Shown here: piece by piece, positions 47,644 to 56,776 of the stretch | Numbering within the stretch: position 1 is the first letter of the stretch | Layout: every line of letters starts with the position of its first letter | NCBI RefSeq assembly: GCF_003182095.1 | Contig: NZ_QGTJ01000003.1 | Location: forward strand, 186,001 to 250,000 | Direction: 5' to 3' | Source of the DNA: Plasticicumulans acidivorans | Lineage (GTDB): Bacteria; Pseudomonadota; Gammaproteobacteria; Competibacterales; Competibacteraceae | Length of the DNA: 64,000 bases | Notes under the pieces: model-generated | Databases searched by the model: none | The model's input: only the letters and a program-made list of their open reading frames with translations | Told to the model about the DNA's origin: nothing | Translations under genes and position numbers: made by a program

Positions 47644-49842
47644 TCAGACGTAGTGATCGACGCCACCCAGCAGCGTGCGCACCGGCACGTTCAACACCTC
47701 GGCCACGGCTTCACCCTGCGTACCGCGCCCGCGCCAGCCCTGTCCCTGCTGGCCGCCACCGGCACCGCCGCCGTCGGCCATCGAGAATCCCTGCCGCGAC
47801 TGCGAGGACTGTTCGCCGACGTGGGTCTGGCCGAGCTGCACGCCCTGCGCGCCGAGCAGATCGCGCAGACGCGGCAGGCTCGCTTCCAGCGTGTCGCGCA
47901 CCTGCGGATCGTGGGCGAAGAAGCTGACGCTGGCCTGCGCGTCGTGCATTTCCAGATGGATTTCCACCGGCCCGAGGTGTGCCGGCGAAACGCGGATGGC
48001 GGCCTGCTGATCGCCGGTCTGCACCATCTGCATCAGATGTTGGCCCAGCAGCGGCGCCCAGGCCCGCGCGTTCGCCGCCGGCAGCGTCGTCTGTGCAGTC
48101 TGCGTCTGTGCAGTCTGCTGCGTCGCCGTGACCGCCGACGTAGCCGCCGGACCGGCCGTGCTTGCGGCCAGGGTGCCGTGGCCGTTCGCGGATTCACCAC
48201 CGTCGACAATCGACTCCGCCGCGCCCGCCACCAGCCGCGCCGCGCCGTTCACGCCGGTATCCGCTCCGAGCTCAGGCGCCGTCGCCCCGTGCCCGGCGAC
48301 GTTCTGACCGGCCGGCGCGGCCGTCACCTTCTGCGCCTCCCCGCCCGCCGGCGCAGTGGCCTGCGCGGCATCGGCGAGCGTGGCCGCCCGTCCCGCCGCG
48401 GCCGAGGCAACGCCGTGCAGGCGCGCAGCGAGTCGCGGACTGCCGGAGCCGGTCTCAGCGGCGGCCGGTGCCGCCGCGCCGAGCGCACTGGCAAACGCCT
48501 GCGTGCGCAGCAGCGGATCGGCCATCGCCTGCGTGCCCGCCGGTGCCGCCGCAGCGACATCATCGCTTGACTCGACCGCGGCCGCCTCTTGCGCGGCCCG
48601 CGGCCGCGCGGCATCGGCATCGGCGGTCTTATTGCCGCTGGCGCGACGCGCAGCCTCGCCAGCCCCCGGCGCAGCCGCGTGTACGGCGGCGTCCGCGGCC
48701 GGCCCCGTGGGGAGCGCGGTTTCAGCGGATGCCGATGCAGCCTCAGCGTCCGGCGTCCGCGTGGCGGCTGCCCGAACGGTCGTTGCCGTGGCGGCGGGAA
48801 CCGTCTCGGGCCGTGCAGTCGGCGGCGACGCGCTCGGCGTCGCCTGCACCGCCGCCTCATCGAGCCGCTCGCTGCGGGCCTGCTCGACGGCGGCGGCCGG
48901 GGCCGCAGTCGCGGCTGGGGTCGCAGGGGTCGCCGTAGCCGCCGCGGGCTGCGCCTTTGCCTCGGCTGGCTGTGCCGCCGCTGTCGATGCCTCTGCGGCG
49001 GGCGCTGTTGCCTTCGGCGCATCCGCCGCCGGCGTCGTCACAGCGGCCGTCCCGGCTGGCGTCCGTTCGACGCTTTGCCGGCCGCTGGCCGCCCGCCCGA
49101 CCGGTGCCGAGCGCACTTCAGCGGCTGCCGCCGGCGCAGGGGTTGTGCTCGCCTCGACGGCAGCCTGTGCGGTCACCGGCGTCGGGGCCGCTGTCGGCGA
49201 CGTCCCCGGCGCGGTACCCGCCGGCCGGCGCGGCGTGGCCGTCGTGGTCGCCTCGGCAACGGGCTGTTCGTGAATCGGTGCCTCGTACTCCGCGGGCGAG
49301 GCCTCGGCAGTGGGCTCGTCCGCCATCTCGCTGGGATCGACGGGCGCTGCCGTGCCCGGTTGCGGTCTGCCCGCCGCCTTGAGCGCAGCGCTCGCTGCAG
49401 CCTCCGGCGTCGGCGCGGGCAGCGATTGCGTGGCCGCTGCGGCCGCCGGCTCGCCGGCCGGCGGCGCCGGCGGCGGAGCGACCAGACCGAGGTCGACCAG
49501 CGCCTGCATCGTGGCCGCGTCACGCGCCGACGGGCTGTCATCATCGACCGCGTCCGCGGACGGTTGCGCCGGGTCGGGCTGGCTGGCGGCAGTATCCGTG
49601 CGCGGCCGGCGCGCCGCGGTCGCCGACGGGGCGCGCACGTCGACCGTGCCGGCGGCGTCGCCAGCGGCAGCGGTGTCGACTTCCTGACGGCCGCCGGCGG
49701 CCGGCGCCCCATGCGCCGCCGGGCGGCTGTCGGCCATCAGCTGCTCGAACCCCGCCGCCGGCGCCGGTGTCGTCGAGGCACTGGCAGGCGCGACGGCCGG
49801 CGTGGCGGCCAGCGGTAGATCGAGAGCGACGCTTGCGTTCAT
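47644..49842 (-). CDS. fliK: Flagellar hook-length control protein FliK, unusually long
   Basis: A 732-aa protein. The N-terminal about 590 residues are an Ala/Pro/Thr-rich low-complexity ruler; the C-terminal Flg_hook/T3S4 domain (about 620-725) has LLGQHLMQMVQTGDQQAAIR, VSPAHLGPVEIHLEMHDAQA and VSFFAHDPQVRDTLEASLPR. FliK measures the hook and triggers the FlhB switch. Typical FliK is 375-450 aa, so this ruler is expanded. It ends a fliEFGHIJK operon and starts 59 bases after fliJ. The low-complexity coding DNA produces many long antisense frames. Confidence 0.93.
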   Translation of the reverse strand: MNASVALDLPLAATPAVAPASASTTPAPAAGFEQLMADSRPAAHGAPAAGGRQEVDTAAAGDAAGTVDVRAPSATAARRPRTDTAASQPDPAQPSADAVDDDSPSARDAATMQALVDLGLVAPPPAPPAGEPAAAAATQSLPAPTPEAAASAALKAAGRPQPGTAAPVDPSEMADEPTAEASPAEYEAPIHEQPVAEATTTATPRRPAGTAPGTSPTAAPTPVTAQAAVEASTTPAPAAAAEVRSAPVGRAASGRQSVERTPAGTAAVTTPAADAPKATAPAAEASTAAAQPAEAKAQPAAATATPATPAATAAPAAAVEQARSERLDEAAVQATPSASPPTARPETVPAATATTVRAAATRTPDAEAASASAETALPTGPAADAAVHAAAPGAGEAARRASGNKTADADAARPRAAQEAAAVESSDDVAAAAPAGTQAMADPLLRTQAFASALGAAAPAAAETGSGSPRLAARLHGVASAAAGRAATLADAAQATAPAGGEAQKVTAAPAGQNVAGHGATAPELGADTGVNGAARLVAGAAESIVDGGESANGHGTLAASTAGPAATSAVTATQQTAQTQTAQTTLPAANARAWAPLLGQHLMQMVQTGDQQAAIRVSPAHLGPVEIHLEMHDAQASVSFFAHDPQVRDTLEASLPRLRDLLGAQGVQLGQTHVGEQSSQSRQGFSMADGGGAGGGQQGQGWRGRGTQGEAVAEVLNVPVRTLLGGVDHYV

Positions 49843-49901
49843 GGTTTTCCTCCAAGGGTGACGCTGCCGCGTCGGGCCGCCGGCAAACCGGCGGCACTCG
49901 C

Positions 49902-50363
49902 TCAGTCGTGTTCGTCGTGCCGGCGCTGGCGGTGACGACTGGCGGCGAATTCATCGTTCTCCGCCTGTTCCCGCCGCCCTTCCTGACGACGCACTTCATC
50001 GCGGTACTGCTCGACGACGCCATCGAGCGCCTGGGCGCGGGCGCGGCTGGCGAGCCAGCGCTTGCGCAGGTTCTCGGTCTCCAGCGTCAGAATTTCGACG
50101 TGTTTGCGTGCCTGTTCGATGTTGGAGTCGAGTCCGGCGATGAATGCGTGGTAGTCCTGCACACGGCGTGCCGACAGCCCGTTGCGGCCGTCGCTGTAGA
50201 AGCGCTCGATGTATTCGCTGCGAAACTGCTGCAGCTGACCGACGCGCGCGCGCTGCGTCTGCAGGCGCGACTGGGCGTTGTGCAGCATGCGCGCCGCCTC
50301 GTCGACGTGATCGTGGGCCAGATCGACCGCCGGGCTCAGCTGGCGGATGCGTTCGCGGCTCAT
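49902..50363 (-). CDS. fliJ: Flagellar export chaperone FliJ
   Basis: A 153-aa, almost wholly coiled-coil protein ([20 protein letters not shown] ... [20 protein letters not shown]). The length and position (fliI-fliJ-fliK) identify FliJ, which stirs the FliI ring and recycles chaperones. I use ATG at 50363, overlapping the fliI stop by 4 bases. The C-terminus is His/Arg-rich. Confidence 0.92.
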   Translation of the reverse strand: MSRERIRQLSPAVDLAHDHVDEAARMLHNAQSRLQTQRARVGQLQQFRSEYIERFYSDGRNGLSARRVQDYHAFIAGLDSNIEQARKHVEILTLETENLRKRWLASRARAQALDGVVEQYRDEVRRQEGRREQAENDEFAASRHRQRRHDEHD

Positions 50364-51760
50364 TCGGGCACCTCGCTGCCGAGCAGCGCTTCGAGCTGTG
50401 CCAGTCCGCCGGCATAGTCGACGCACTCGGCGACGCCCTGCATCAGGAACTCGCGCAGCCGCGGGTAATAGGCGATCGCACGGTCGACCGCCGGGTTGGA
50501 GCCGGCGACGTAGGCGCCGACGTTGATCAGGTCACGGTGCTGCATGTAGTTCGAGTAGATGTCCTTGAAGCGGCGGGCCAGCGCCAGCTGGCGCGGCGTG
50601 GTCACCTGCGGCATCACGCGCGAGATCGAGGCTTCGATGTCGACCGCCGGGTACTGGCCGCTCTCGGCCAGCCGCCGCGACAGCACGATGTGTCCGTCGA
50701 GGATGCCGCGCGCGGCGTCGGCGATCGGGTCGTTGGTATCGTCGCCCTCGGTGAGCACGGTGTAGAGCGCGGTGATCGAGCCGCCGCGCTCGTCGTTGCC
50801 GGCGCGCTCGACCAGCGCCGGCAGCAGCGCGAACACCGACGGCGGATAGCCCTTGGTCGCCGGCGGCTCACCGATCGCCAGAGCGATCTCGCGCTGCGCC
50901 TGGGCAAAGCGCGTCAGCGAATCCATCAGCAGCAGCACCCGCCGCCCCTGGTCGCGGAAATGCTCGGCGATGCGCGTCGCCAGCGCGGCGCCGTGCAGGC
51001 GCTTGAGCGGCGGATCGTCGGCCGGTGCGGCGACGACCACGGCGCGCACCATGCCTTCGGCACCGAGGATGTCCTGGATGAATTCCTGCACCTCGCGGCC
51101 GCGCTCGCCGATCAGGCCGACGACGATGACCTCCGCCTCGGTGAAGCGCGTCATCATGCCGAGCAGCACCGATTTGCCGACGCCGGTGCCGGCGAACAGG
51201 CCGATGCGCTGGCCGCGGCCGACGGTGAGCAGGCTGTTGATCGCCCGCACGCCGACATCGAGCGGCTCGCGGATCGGCCGCCGCTGCAGCGGATGCAGAC
51301 GTCGGCCGCTGAGCGGCTGACGGCGCACGCCGAGCGGCGGCGGATAGCCGTCGAGCATCTGGCCGTTGCCGTCGAGCACGCGACCGAGCAGCTCGTCGCC
51401 GAGCGGCACCGTCGCCACGCCGCCGCTCGGCACCACCCGCGCCAGCGGCGCCAGGCCGTGCATCTCGCCACTCGGCATCAGGAACACGCGCTCGCCGGCA
51501 AAGCCGACCACCTCGGCATCGACCGCCGCCCGGCCGGGGCTGACGATGCGGCAGTGCGCGCCGATCGGCGCCACGCAGCCGACCGCCTCCAGCGTCAGGC
51601 CGACGATGCGCGTCAGCCGCCCTTCGACCACCAGCGGCGGCACCTCGTCGAGCCGCTCGCGGCGCTGGCGCAGGCGCGCACGCAGCGCCTCGCGCCAGAC
51701 CGGCGCCGGCGCAGCGCCCGCGGGATCGGGCGTCGCGGTGTCGTCGGTGTCAGCGTTCAT
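50360..51760 (-). CDS. fliI: Flagellum-specific ATPase FliI
   Basis: A 466-aa F1-beta-like ATPase. Walker [21 protein letters not shown], Walker [21 protein letters not shown], and the C-terminal helices [20 protein letters not shown]. It energises delivery of substrates to the export gate with FliH. ATG at 51760 (MNADTDDTA) overlaps the fliH stop by 11 bases. The N-terminal frame extension upstream of it is unsupported. Confidence 0.96.
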   Translation of the reverse strand: MNADTDDTATPDPAGAAPAPVWREALRARLRQRRERLDEVPPLVVEGRLTRIVGLTLEAVGCVAPIGAHCRIVSPGRAAVDAEVVGFAGERVFLMPSGEMHGLAPLARVVPSGGVATVPLGDELLGRVLDGNGQMLDGYPPPLGVRRQPLSGRRLHPLQRRPIREPLDVGVRAINSLLTVGRGQRIGLFAGTGVGKSVLLGMMTRFTEAEVIVVGLIGERGREVQEFIQDILGAEGMVRAVVVAAPADDPPLKRLHGAALATRIAEHFRDQGRRVLLLMDSLTRFAQAQREIALAIGEPPATKGYPPSVFALLPALVERAGNDERGGSITALYTVLTEGDDTNDPIADAARGILDGHIVLSRRLAESGQYPAVDIEASISRVMPQVTTPRQLALARRFKDIYSNYMQHRDLINVGAYVAGSNPAVDRAIAYYPRLREFLMQGVAECVDYAGGLAQLEALLGSEVPE

Positions 51761-52568
51761 CGCCCGCCTCCTCGCCGCGCGCGCTGCCGAGCAGCGTGGC
51801 GACGACCTTGCCGAGACGGGTCTCGACGCTGGCGTCGATGTGCGAATGCTCGGCATTGAGCTGGCAGCCGCCGCGGCTGAGCGTCGGGTCTTCGAGCAGC
51901 CGCCAGTCCTCACCGCCGAGGCCGAGTTCGCGCACCAGCGCGGCATCCTCCGGGTGCAGGCGGATCTCGATGCTGCGATTGGCGACCGGCAGCAGCGGCA
52001 CCGCCTCGCGGATCACGGCGACGATCTCGCCAGGCGCGGTGCGCAGCTCGCGGCGCACCAGCTGGCGGGCGATCGCCACCACCAGCGTCAGCAGATCCGC
52101 CTCCAGCTCGGCATCGAGCGTTTGCAGCGGTCGCGCCAGTTCACGAGCCAGCTCATCGAGCAGCGCCAGCCGCCCGTTCAGCTCGGCCTCGGCGCGCGCC
52201 GCCGCGGCGGCGGCACCGTCGGCCTCGCCACGCGCCAGCCCCTCGGCGTGACCGGCGGCAAAGCCCTCGGCGTGACCGGCGCTCAGGCCCTCGGCGTGGC
52301 CGGTGCTCAGGCCTTCGGCATGGCCGGCCGCGTAGCCTTCGCTGCGCCCGGCCGCCTCGCCCTCCTGACGGCCCTGCTCCAGCCCGGTCTGATAGCCCTC
52401 GGCCTGTGCCGCCTGCTGGATCGCCTCGATCTCTTCGAGCGTCGGCAGCCGCGGCAGCGGCTCGTTCAGCTCGGGGGCCGGCTGCGGCGCCGGCGGCGCA
52501 TCGAAGCCCGGCAGCTCCCAGCGCGACGGCGTGCCGACGTCGTCGCGCGGGATGATGCGCTCAGACAT
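51750..52568 (-). CDS. fliH: Flagellar export regulator FliH with expanded glycine repeats
   Basis: A 272-aa protein. A Pro-rich N-terminus is followed by a long repeat region with GxxxG periodicity (about 60-115; [20 protein letters not shown]) and a C-terminal FliH/V-ATPase E domain (about 130-265). FliH regulates FliI ATPase and binds FliN. The repeats have expanded by a 24-base DNA unit (see repeat feature). ATG at 52568 overlaps the fliG stop by 8 bases. Confidence 0.94.
   Translation of the reverse strand: MSERIIPRDDVGTPSRWELPGFDAPPAPQPAPELNEPLPRLPTLEEIEAIQQAAQAEGYQTGLEQGRQEGEAAGRSEGYAAGHAEGLSTGHAEGLSAGHAEGFAAGHAEGLARGEADGAAAAAARAEAELNGRLALLDELARELARPLQTLDAELEADLLTLVVAIARQLVRRELRTAPGEIVAVIREAVPLLPVANRSIEIRLHPEDAALVRELGLGGEDWRLLEDPTLSRGGCQLNAEHSHIDASVETRLGKVVATLLGSARGEEAGDER
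52240..52359 (-). repeat. 24-bp tandem repeat inside fliH
   Basis: Four consecutive units (52240-52263, 52264-52287, 52288-52311, 52312-52335) share the CCCTCGGCGTGACCGG core, followed by a degenerate fifth. They encode GHAEG(L/F)SxG-type octapeptides. The glycine-x3-glycine helix tolerates changes of whole units, so copy number may vary between strains. Confidence 0.85.
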
Positions 52569-53568
52569 AGCCGCCACCGCCCTGGCCCAGGTTCAGATCG
52601 CCGGCCTCGGCCATGCGCTTGGCGACGTTCATGATTTCCTTCTGCGCCGCCTCGACGTCGGCCAGCCGCACCGGGCCCATCGACTCCAGATCGTCGCGCA
52701 TCATCTCCGCCGCGCGCTTGGACATGTTCTTGAGGATCTTTTCCTTGACCGCGTCGTCGGCGCCGCGCAGTGCCACCAGCAGATTCTCCGAGGAGATCTC
52801 GCGCAGCAGGTTCTGGATGCCGCGGTCGTCGACGTTGAGCAGGTGGTCGAACACCACCATCAGATCCTCGATGCGCGTCGCCAGCTCCTCGTCGACGCCC
52901 TTGATCTTATCCAGCAGAGTGGCGCCGACACCGGTGTCGAGGCCGTTGAGCATCTCCGCGGCGCGCTTGGGTCCGCCGACGCGGAAGCTGGCGGCGGCGT
53001 TGATGTTGCGCATCACCTGCTTTTCGATGACTTCGTTGAGCTCGCCGATCGCCGCAGTCGGCACCGCATCGAGCCGTGCCACGCGCAGCAGCACGTCGTG
53101 GCGCAATGCCTCGGGCAGCAGATTGAGCACCTCGGCGGCCTGGCCGGCTTCGAGGTAGGACATCACCAGCGCGATGATCTGCGGGTGCTCACGCTTGAGG
53201 CCGGCGGCGACCGCCGCGGCCTCCATCCACTTCAGCGCCTCGACGCCGGTGGCACCGGCTTCGTTGAGGATGCGCTCCATCACCGTCTTCGCCTTGTCGC
53301 GACCGACGGCGCGGGTGAGCACGTTCTTCATGAAGTCATGCGTGTCGATCGGGATCTGGTTCTGGTTGACCAGCTCGTCGTTGAACTGCGCGACGATGCC
53401 GGCGACCTGCTCGCGATCGACGCTGTGCAGACTGGCCATCGCCGTGCCCAGGCGATGCATCTCGCGGGCGTCGAGCTGCTTGAGCACCTCGGCGGCGTAT
53501 TCCTCGCCGAGCGCCATCAGCAGCACGGCGACACTGTCAGTTCCGGTCAGGGCGGCGGAATCACTCAT
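52561..53568 (-). CDS. fliG: Flagellar motor switch protein FliG
   Basis: A 335-aa protein: N domain (ALTGTDSVAVLLMALGEEYA), middle domain with EHPQIIALVMSYLEAGQAAE (EHPQ motif), and C domain with the torque helix DDAVKEKILKNMSKRAAEMM. It transmits torque from stators to the rotor. It follows fliF by 6 bases. Confidence 0.97.
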   Translation of the reverse strand: MSDSAALTGTDSVAVLLMALGEEYAAEVLKQLDAREMHRLGTAMASLHSVDREQVAGIVAQFNDELVNQNQIPIDTHDFMKNVLTRAVGRDKAKTVMERILNEAGATGVEALKWMEAAAVAAGLKREHPQIIALVMSYLEAGQAAEVLNLLPEALRHDVLLRVARLDAVPTAAIGELNEVIEKQVMRNINAAASFRVGGPKRAAEMLNGLDTGVGATLLDKIKGVDEELATRIEDLMVVFDHLLNVDDRGIQNLLREISSENLLVALRGADDAVKEKILKNMSKRAAEMMRDDLESMGPVRLADVEAAQKEIMNVAKRMAEAGDLNLGQGGGGYV

Positions 53569-53574
53569 GGCGGC

Positions 53575-55557
53575 TCAAGCCTCGGCGGCTTCTTCTTCCT
53601 CGGACGCGGCGGCCGGCGTCACCGGCAAGGCACCGCGGTTCATCCAGCCGCGCAGCAGGTAAACGGCGCGCTTGGGGTCTTCACTGACCAGTGCGCGGGC
53701 GATGCGCAGGTTCTCTTCGAGCTTCTCGATCGCCTCGGCATTGACCGGCCTGGGGATCGTCACCGGCGCCGGCCCGGCCGGCGCCGCGGCGGCCAGCGCC
53801 TGACCGGCGGCCGACAGCTGCACCGCGGCCTCATCCTCATCGCCATCGCGCACGGCAACGGCGTTCTCGGCGGCGGCCTCGCCACCGCCCGCCGCCTCGG
53901 CGGGCGCCGCCAGCGCGGTGCCGGGCGCGGCTTCAGCGGGAGTTGGCAGCGCCGCCGGCGCCGGCGGTGGCGGCAGCAGGCGCTTCATCAGCGGACGCAA
54001 CACCAGCAGCATGAAGACGATGGCGACCAGTGCCGCAAGACCCCATTTGACCAGCTCGATGAACCAGTCCTGACGCCAGAACGGCAGCAGGTTCGGATCG
54101 AAGGGCGTGGTTGCAAAAGTTGCGTTCATGACGTTCACCGTATCGCCGCGCTGGGCGTCGAAGCCAACCGCTTCCTTGACCAGTGCCGTCAGGCGATCCA
54201 GTTCCTCCTGGCTGATCGGCATGCGTGCCACGGTACCCGACTCATTGATACCGATGCGATCGTCGAGCACCACCGCGACCGAAACCCGGCGCACGCGGCC
54301 CGGTGCGGCGCGCACATGGCTGATGGTTTTGTCGAGCTCATAGTTGCGGGTGACCTCGCGGCGGCTGCGCTGCGGGCGGCTGCCGTCGGCGGCGGCCTGC
54401 GCGTCGGTCTGATTGGCCCCGGCAGCGGCCGCGGCGGCGGCCTGCGCCGGCAGCTGGCCGTTCGCGCTCTGCCCGCCACCGGGCTGCGCCGGGGCGTTCG
54501 GCGCGTTGCCCTGCGGCTGCGCCGCCGGGGCGCCGGGCGCCTGCTGCGGGGCGCTCGCCACGCCGGGCGGCTGGTTCGACAGCGCGCCGGGAATGCCGGC
54601 CGGATTCGGCCGGGCGTTGTTCTCATCGAGCGTCTGCTCGCTGCGCACCATGCGATCGGGGTTGCGCGGGTCGTAGGCTTCGGTGGTTTCCTCGCGGCTG
54701 CTGAAGTCCATGTCCAGCGCCACCTGCGCCCGCACCTTGCCGGCACCGAGGATCGGCATCAGCAGGTCTTCGATGCGGCGCACGTAATTGCCTTCGAGCC
54801 GGTTCTGGTACTCCATCTGGTCCATGTTCAGGCCGAGCTGGCTGCCGGCCGGGCGCGTCAGCAGATTGCCGGCCTGATCGACCACCGACACCTGCTCGGC
54901 GGCCAGCCGCGGCACGCTGCTCGACACCAGATGCACGATCGCCGCGACCTGGCCGGCGTCGAGCACCCGCCCCGGCTGCAGCTGCACCATCACCGAGGCC
55001 GACGGCGCCTGCTGATTGCGCACGAACACCGTGTCCTTGGGGATCGCCAGATGCACGCGGGCATTGGCCACCGCGCCGATGCTCATGATCGAGCGCGCCA
55101 GCTCGCCCTCCAGCGCGTGCTGGTAGCGGGCGTTTTCCATGAACTGGCTGGTGCCGAAGCCGTTGTGCTGCTCCATCGCCTCGAAGCCGGCGGTGGCGCC
55201 GCGCGGCAGGCCCTGTGCGGCGAGCTTCAGGCGCAGCTCGTGGACGCGCTCGGCCGGCACCATCAGCGCGCCGCTGTCGCGATCGACGCGATACGGCACC
55301 TGCGCCTTGGCCAGCGCCTCCATCACCTGTCCGGCATCGGCCTCGGCGAGGCCCGCATACAGCGTCTGGTATTCGGTGCGGTTGGCCCACAGCGCCAATG
55401 CCACCACCAGCGCAAACAAGGCGATGGCGGCGGCGATCGCGCCGTACATCAGCGGCCCGGGGGTGCGCACGCGCTGCAGCAGCGCGCGTGCATCGAAGCC
55501 CCGGGCGGGGACCTCGCTGGTCGCCTCTGCCGGGCCGGGCAGGGTTGGCTCGTTCAC
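53575..55557 (-). CDS. fliF: Flagellar MS-ring protein FliF
   Basis: A 660-aa protein: N-terminal helix (about 38-60, YGAIAAAIALFALVVALALW), ring-building motifs (NRTEYQTLYAGLAEADAGQV), a Gln/Pro/Ala-rich insertion (about 325-380), second helix (about 485-510, WGLAALVAIVFMLLVLRPLM), and a C-terminal tail for FliG binding. Typical FliF is 550-600 aa; the extra length is the insertion and an Ala/Pro tail. It starts 19 bases after fliE. Confidence 0.96.
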   Translation of the reverse strand: MNEPTLPGPAEATSEVPARGFDARALLQRVRTPGPLMYGAIAAAIALFALVVALALWANRTEYQTLYAGLAEADAGQVMEALAKAQVPYRVDRDSGALMVPAERVHELRLKLAAQGLPRGATAGFEAMEQHNGFGTSQFMENARYQHALEGELARSIMSIGAVANARVHLAIPKDTVFVRNQQAPSASVMVQLQPGRVLDAGQVAAIVHLVSSSVPRLAAEQVSVVDQAGNLLTRPAGSQLGLNMDQMEYQNRLEGNYVRRIEDLLMPILGAGKVRAQVALDMDFSSREETTEAYDPRNPDRMVRSEQTLDENNARPNPAGIPGALSNQPPGVASAPQQAPGAPAAQPQGNAPNAPAQPGGGQSANGQLPAQAAAAAAAGANQTDAQAAADGSRPQRSRREVTRNYELDKTISHVRAAPGRVRRVSVAVVLDDRIGINESGTVARMPISQEELDRLTALVKEAVGFDAQRGDTVNVMNATFATTPFDPNLLPFWRQDWFIELVKWGLAALVAIVFMLLVLRPLMKRLLPPPPAPAALPTPAEAAPGTALAAPAEAAGGGEAAAENAVAVRDGDEDEAAVQLSAAGQALAAAAPAGPAPVTIPRPVNAEAIEKLEENLRIARALVSEDPKRAVYLLRGWMNRGALPVTPAAASEEEEAAEA

Positions 55558-55576
55558 GACCGCGTCTCCGGCTCAG

Positions 55577-55906
55577 TTACAGCGGCATGTTCATGATGTC
55601 CTGGTACGCCGCCACCAGCTTGTTGCGTACCTGCATTGTGGTCTGAAACGCCAGCCGTGCCTTCTGCATGTTGATCATCACTTCCGGTAGGTCGGTGCCG
55701 TCGCCGAGCTCGAAGCCCTTGGCCAGCTGCGCCGCGTGGTCCTGCCGGGCACTGACCGCGTCGAGCGCCCCTTTGAGCGCGGCGGCGAAATCCCCGCCCG
55801 AGCCCGCCGCACCGGCGACAGTGACATCCCCCGCCTCGCCGGCGCCGGCGGAGCGGGCCGCGGCATGCAGAGCGGACAGTGTGGTGTTCATGCTGAGCGG
55901 ATTCAT
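55577..55906 (-). CDS. fliE: Flagellar basal-body protein FliE
   Basis: A 109-aa protein joining MS ring and rod. The C-terminal motif DLPEVMINMQKARLAFQTTM and QVRNKLVAAYQDIMNMPL is characteristic. A GGGAGG site 8 bases ahead supports ATG at 55906. It follows the FleS-like gene by 15 bases. Confidence 0.95.
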   Translation of the reverse strand: MNPLSMNTTLSALHAAARSAGAGEAGDVTVAGAAGSGGDFAAALKGALDAVSARQDHAAQLAKGFELGDGTDLPEVMINMQKARLAFQTTMQVRNKLVAAYQDIMNMPL

Positions 55907-55921
55907 GGCAGCTGCCTCCCT

Positions 55922-56617
55922 TCAAGCGGCATCACGGGTCGGATCGAGCACCGTCGGCACGCGCAGACACACCTGGCCGCTGGCCAGATCGCCTTCCAGC
56001 TCGGCCTCGTGCGTGCGGGCGACGATCGCCGCCACCGGCTCGGCCAGCGGCAGTACCAGCGCCGGCGCAAAGCCGCCGGGGCCGACACGCCGGCATTCCA
56101 GGCGCAGAGACCCCTCGCGCCCGCGGCCGACGCGGATATCGATGCGCGCACCGCGCGCCAGCCAGGATTCGGCGATTGCCTGCAGCATCGTGGTCAGCGC
56201 CTGCGGATGGCACAGCACCTCGGTGTCCGGCTCGTCGGCACTGATCGCCAGCGTGCTGCCGGTCGCCGCCAGCCGCGGCGCCAGGCTGCGCGCAAACTGC
56301 GCCACCAGCCCTGCCAGCGGCTGCGGCTGCCGCTCCAGATCACCGCCGCGCACGCAGATCAGCAGCTGGCGGATCATCGCTTCGAGCTGCTGCAGGCGCT
56401 CAAGCAGCGCGCCTTCTTCCTGCATCAGCGGTTCGGACGCCGGCAGTTCCTCGAAACGCGCCGGGTCCGGCGAACTGACCATCTCGGCCACCCGCGCCAT
56501 CATCCGCCCGAGGTTCTCGATGCGCTCCAGACGTCGTGCACGTTCGGCCGCATCCGCGTCCGTCGACTCGCCAGCTGCGTCGAGCGGCACCGGGTCGATG
56601 TGGTTGTCTGGATTCAT
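55922..56617 (-). CDS. Degenerate FleS-like histidine-kinase relative
   Basis: A 231-aa protein at the position of fleS/fleR in Pseudomonas, directly before fliE. Residues 36-50 (LGRMMARVAEMVSSP) align with the FleS/NtrB-type H-box, but Glu45 replaces the phosphorylated His and Pro50 is kept. The region after about 105 resembles the ATPase fold (SLAPRLAATGSTLAISADEP, ALTTMLQAIAESWLARGAR) but lacks the N-box Asn and glycine-rich boxes, and no PAS domain precedes it. It cannot act as a kinase as written; a scaffold, sensor or vestigial role is inferred. FleR is absent from the window. Confidence 0.6.
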   Translation of the reverse strand: MNPDNHIDPVPLDAAGESTDADAAERARRLERIENLGRMMARVAEMVSSPDPARFEELPASEPLMQEEGALLERLQQLEAMIRQLLICVRGGDLERQPQPLAGLVAQFARSLAPRLAATGSTLAISADEPDTEVLCHPQALTTMLQAIAESWLARGARIDIRVGRGREGSLRLECRRVGPGGFAPALVLPLAEPVAAIVARTHEAELEGDLASGQVCLRVPTVLDPTRDAA

Positions 56618-56672
56618 GGCGGTGCTCCCCGCGGTCGCCTGCCGAGCGTTGATTCGCTCCCGCCATGCCTAC

Positions 56673-56688
56673 AGCAAGACCCGCACCA
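56673..56688 (-). promoter_or_regulatory. Sigma-54-type promoter of the fleS-like/fliE operon
   Basis: On the minus strand TGGTGCG-GGTC-TTGCT. GG-N10-GC spacing is exact and the -12 element (TTGCT) is perfect; the -24 differs at two positions (TGGCACG expected). The start site would be near 56661, a leader of about 45 bases to the 56617 ATG. FleQ would be the activator. Confidence 0.65.
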
Positions 56689-56776
56689 CCCTTGTTTTAT
56701 CAATTAAAATCAAATAGATGAATCATAAAGTCGAAAATTTGACACCCGCTTGCCCGCTACCCGCGATCAGGCAGTG

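Noticed and set aside
48324-49818. Several long frames opposite or in other phases of fliK.
   Set aside because: They arise from the low-complexity GC-rich ruler region and have Arg-rich translations.
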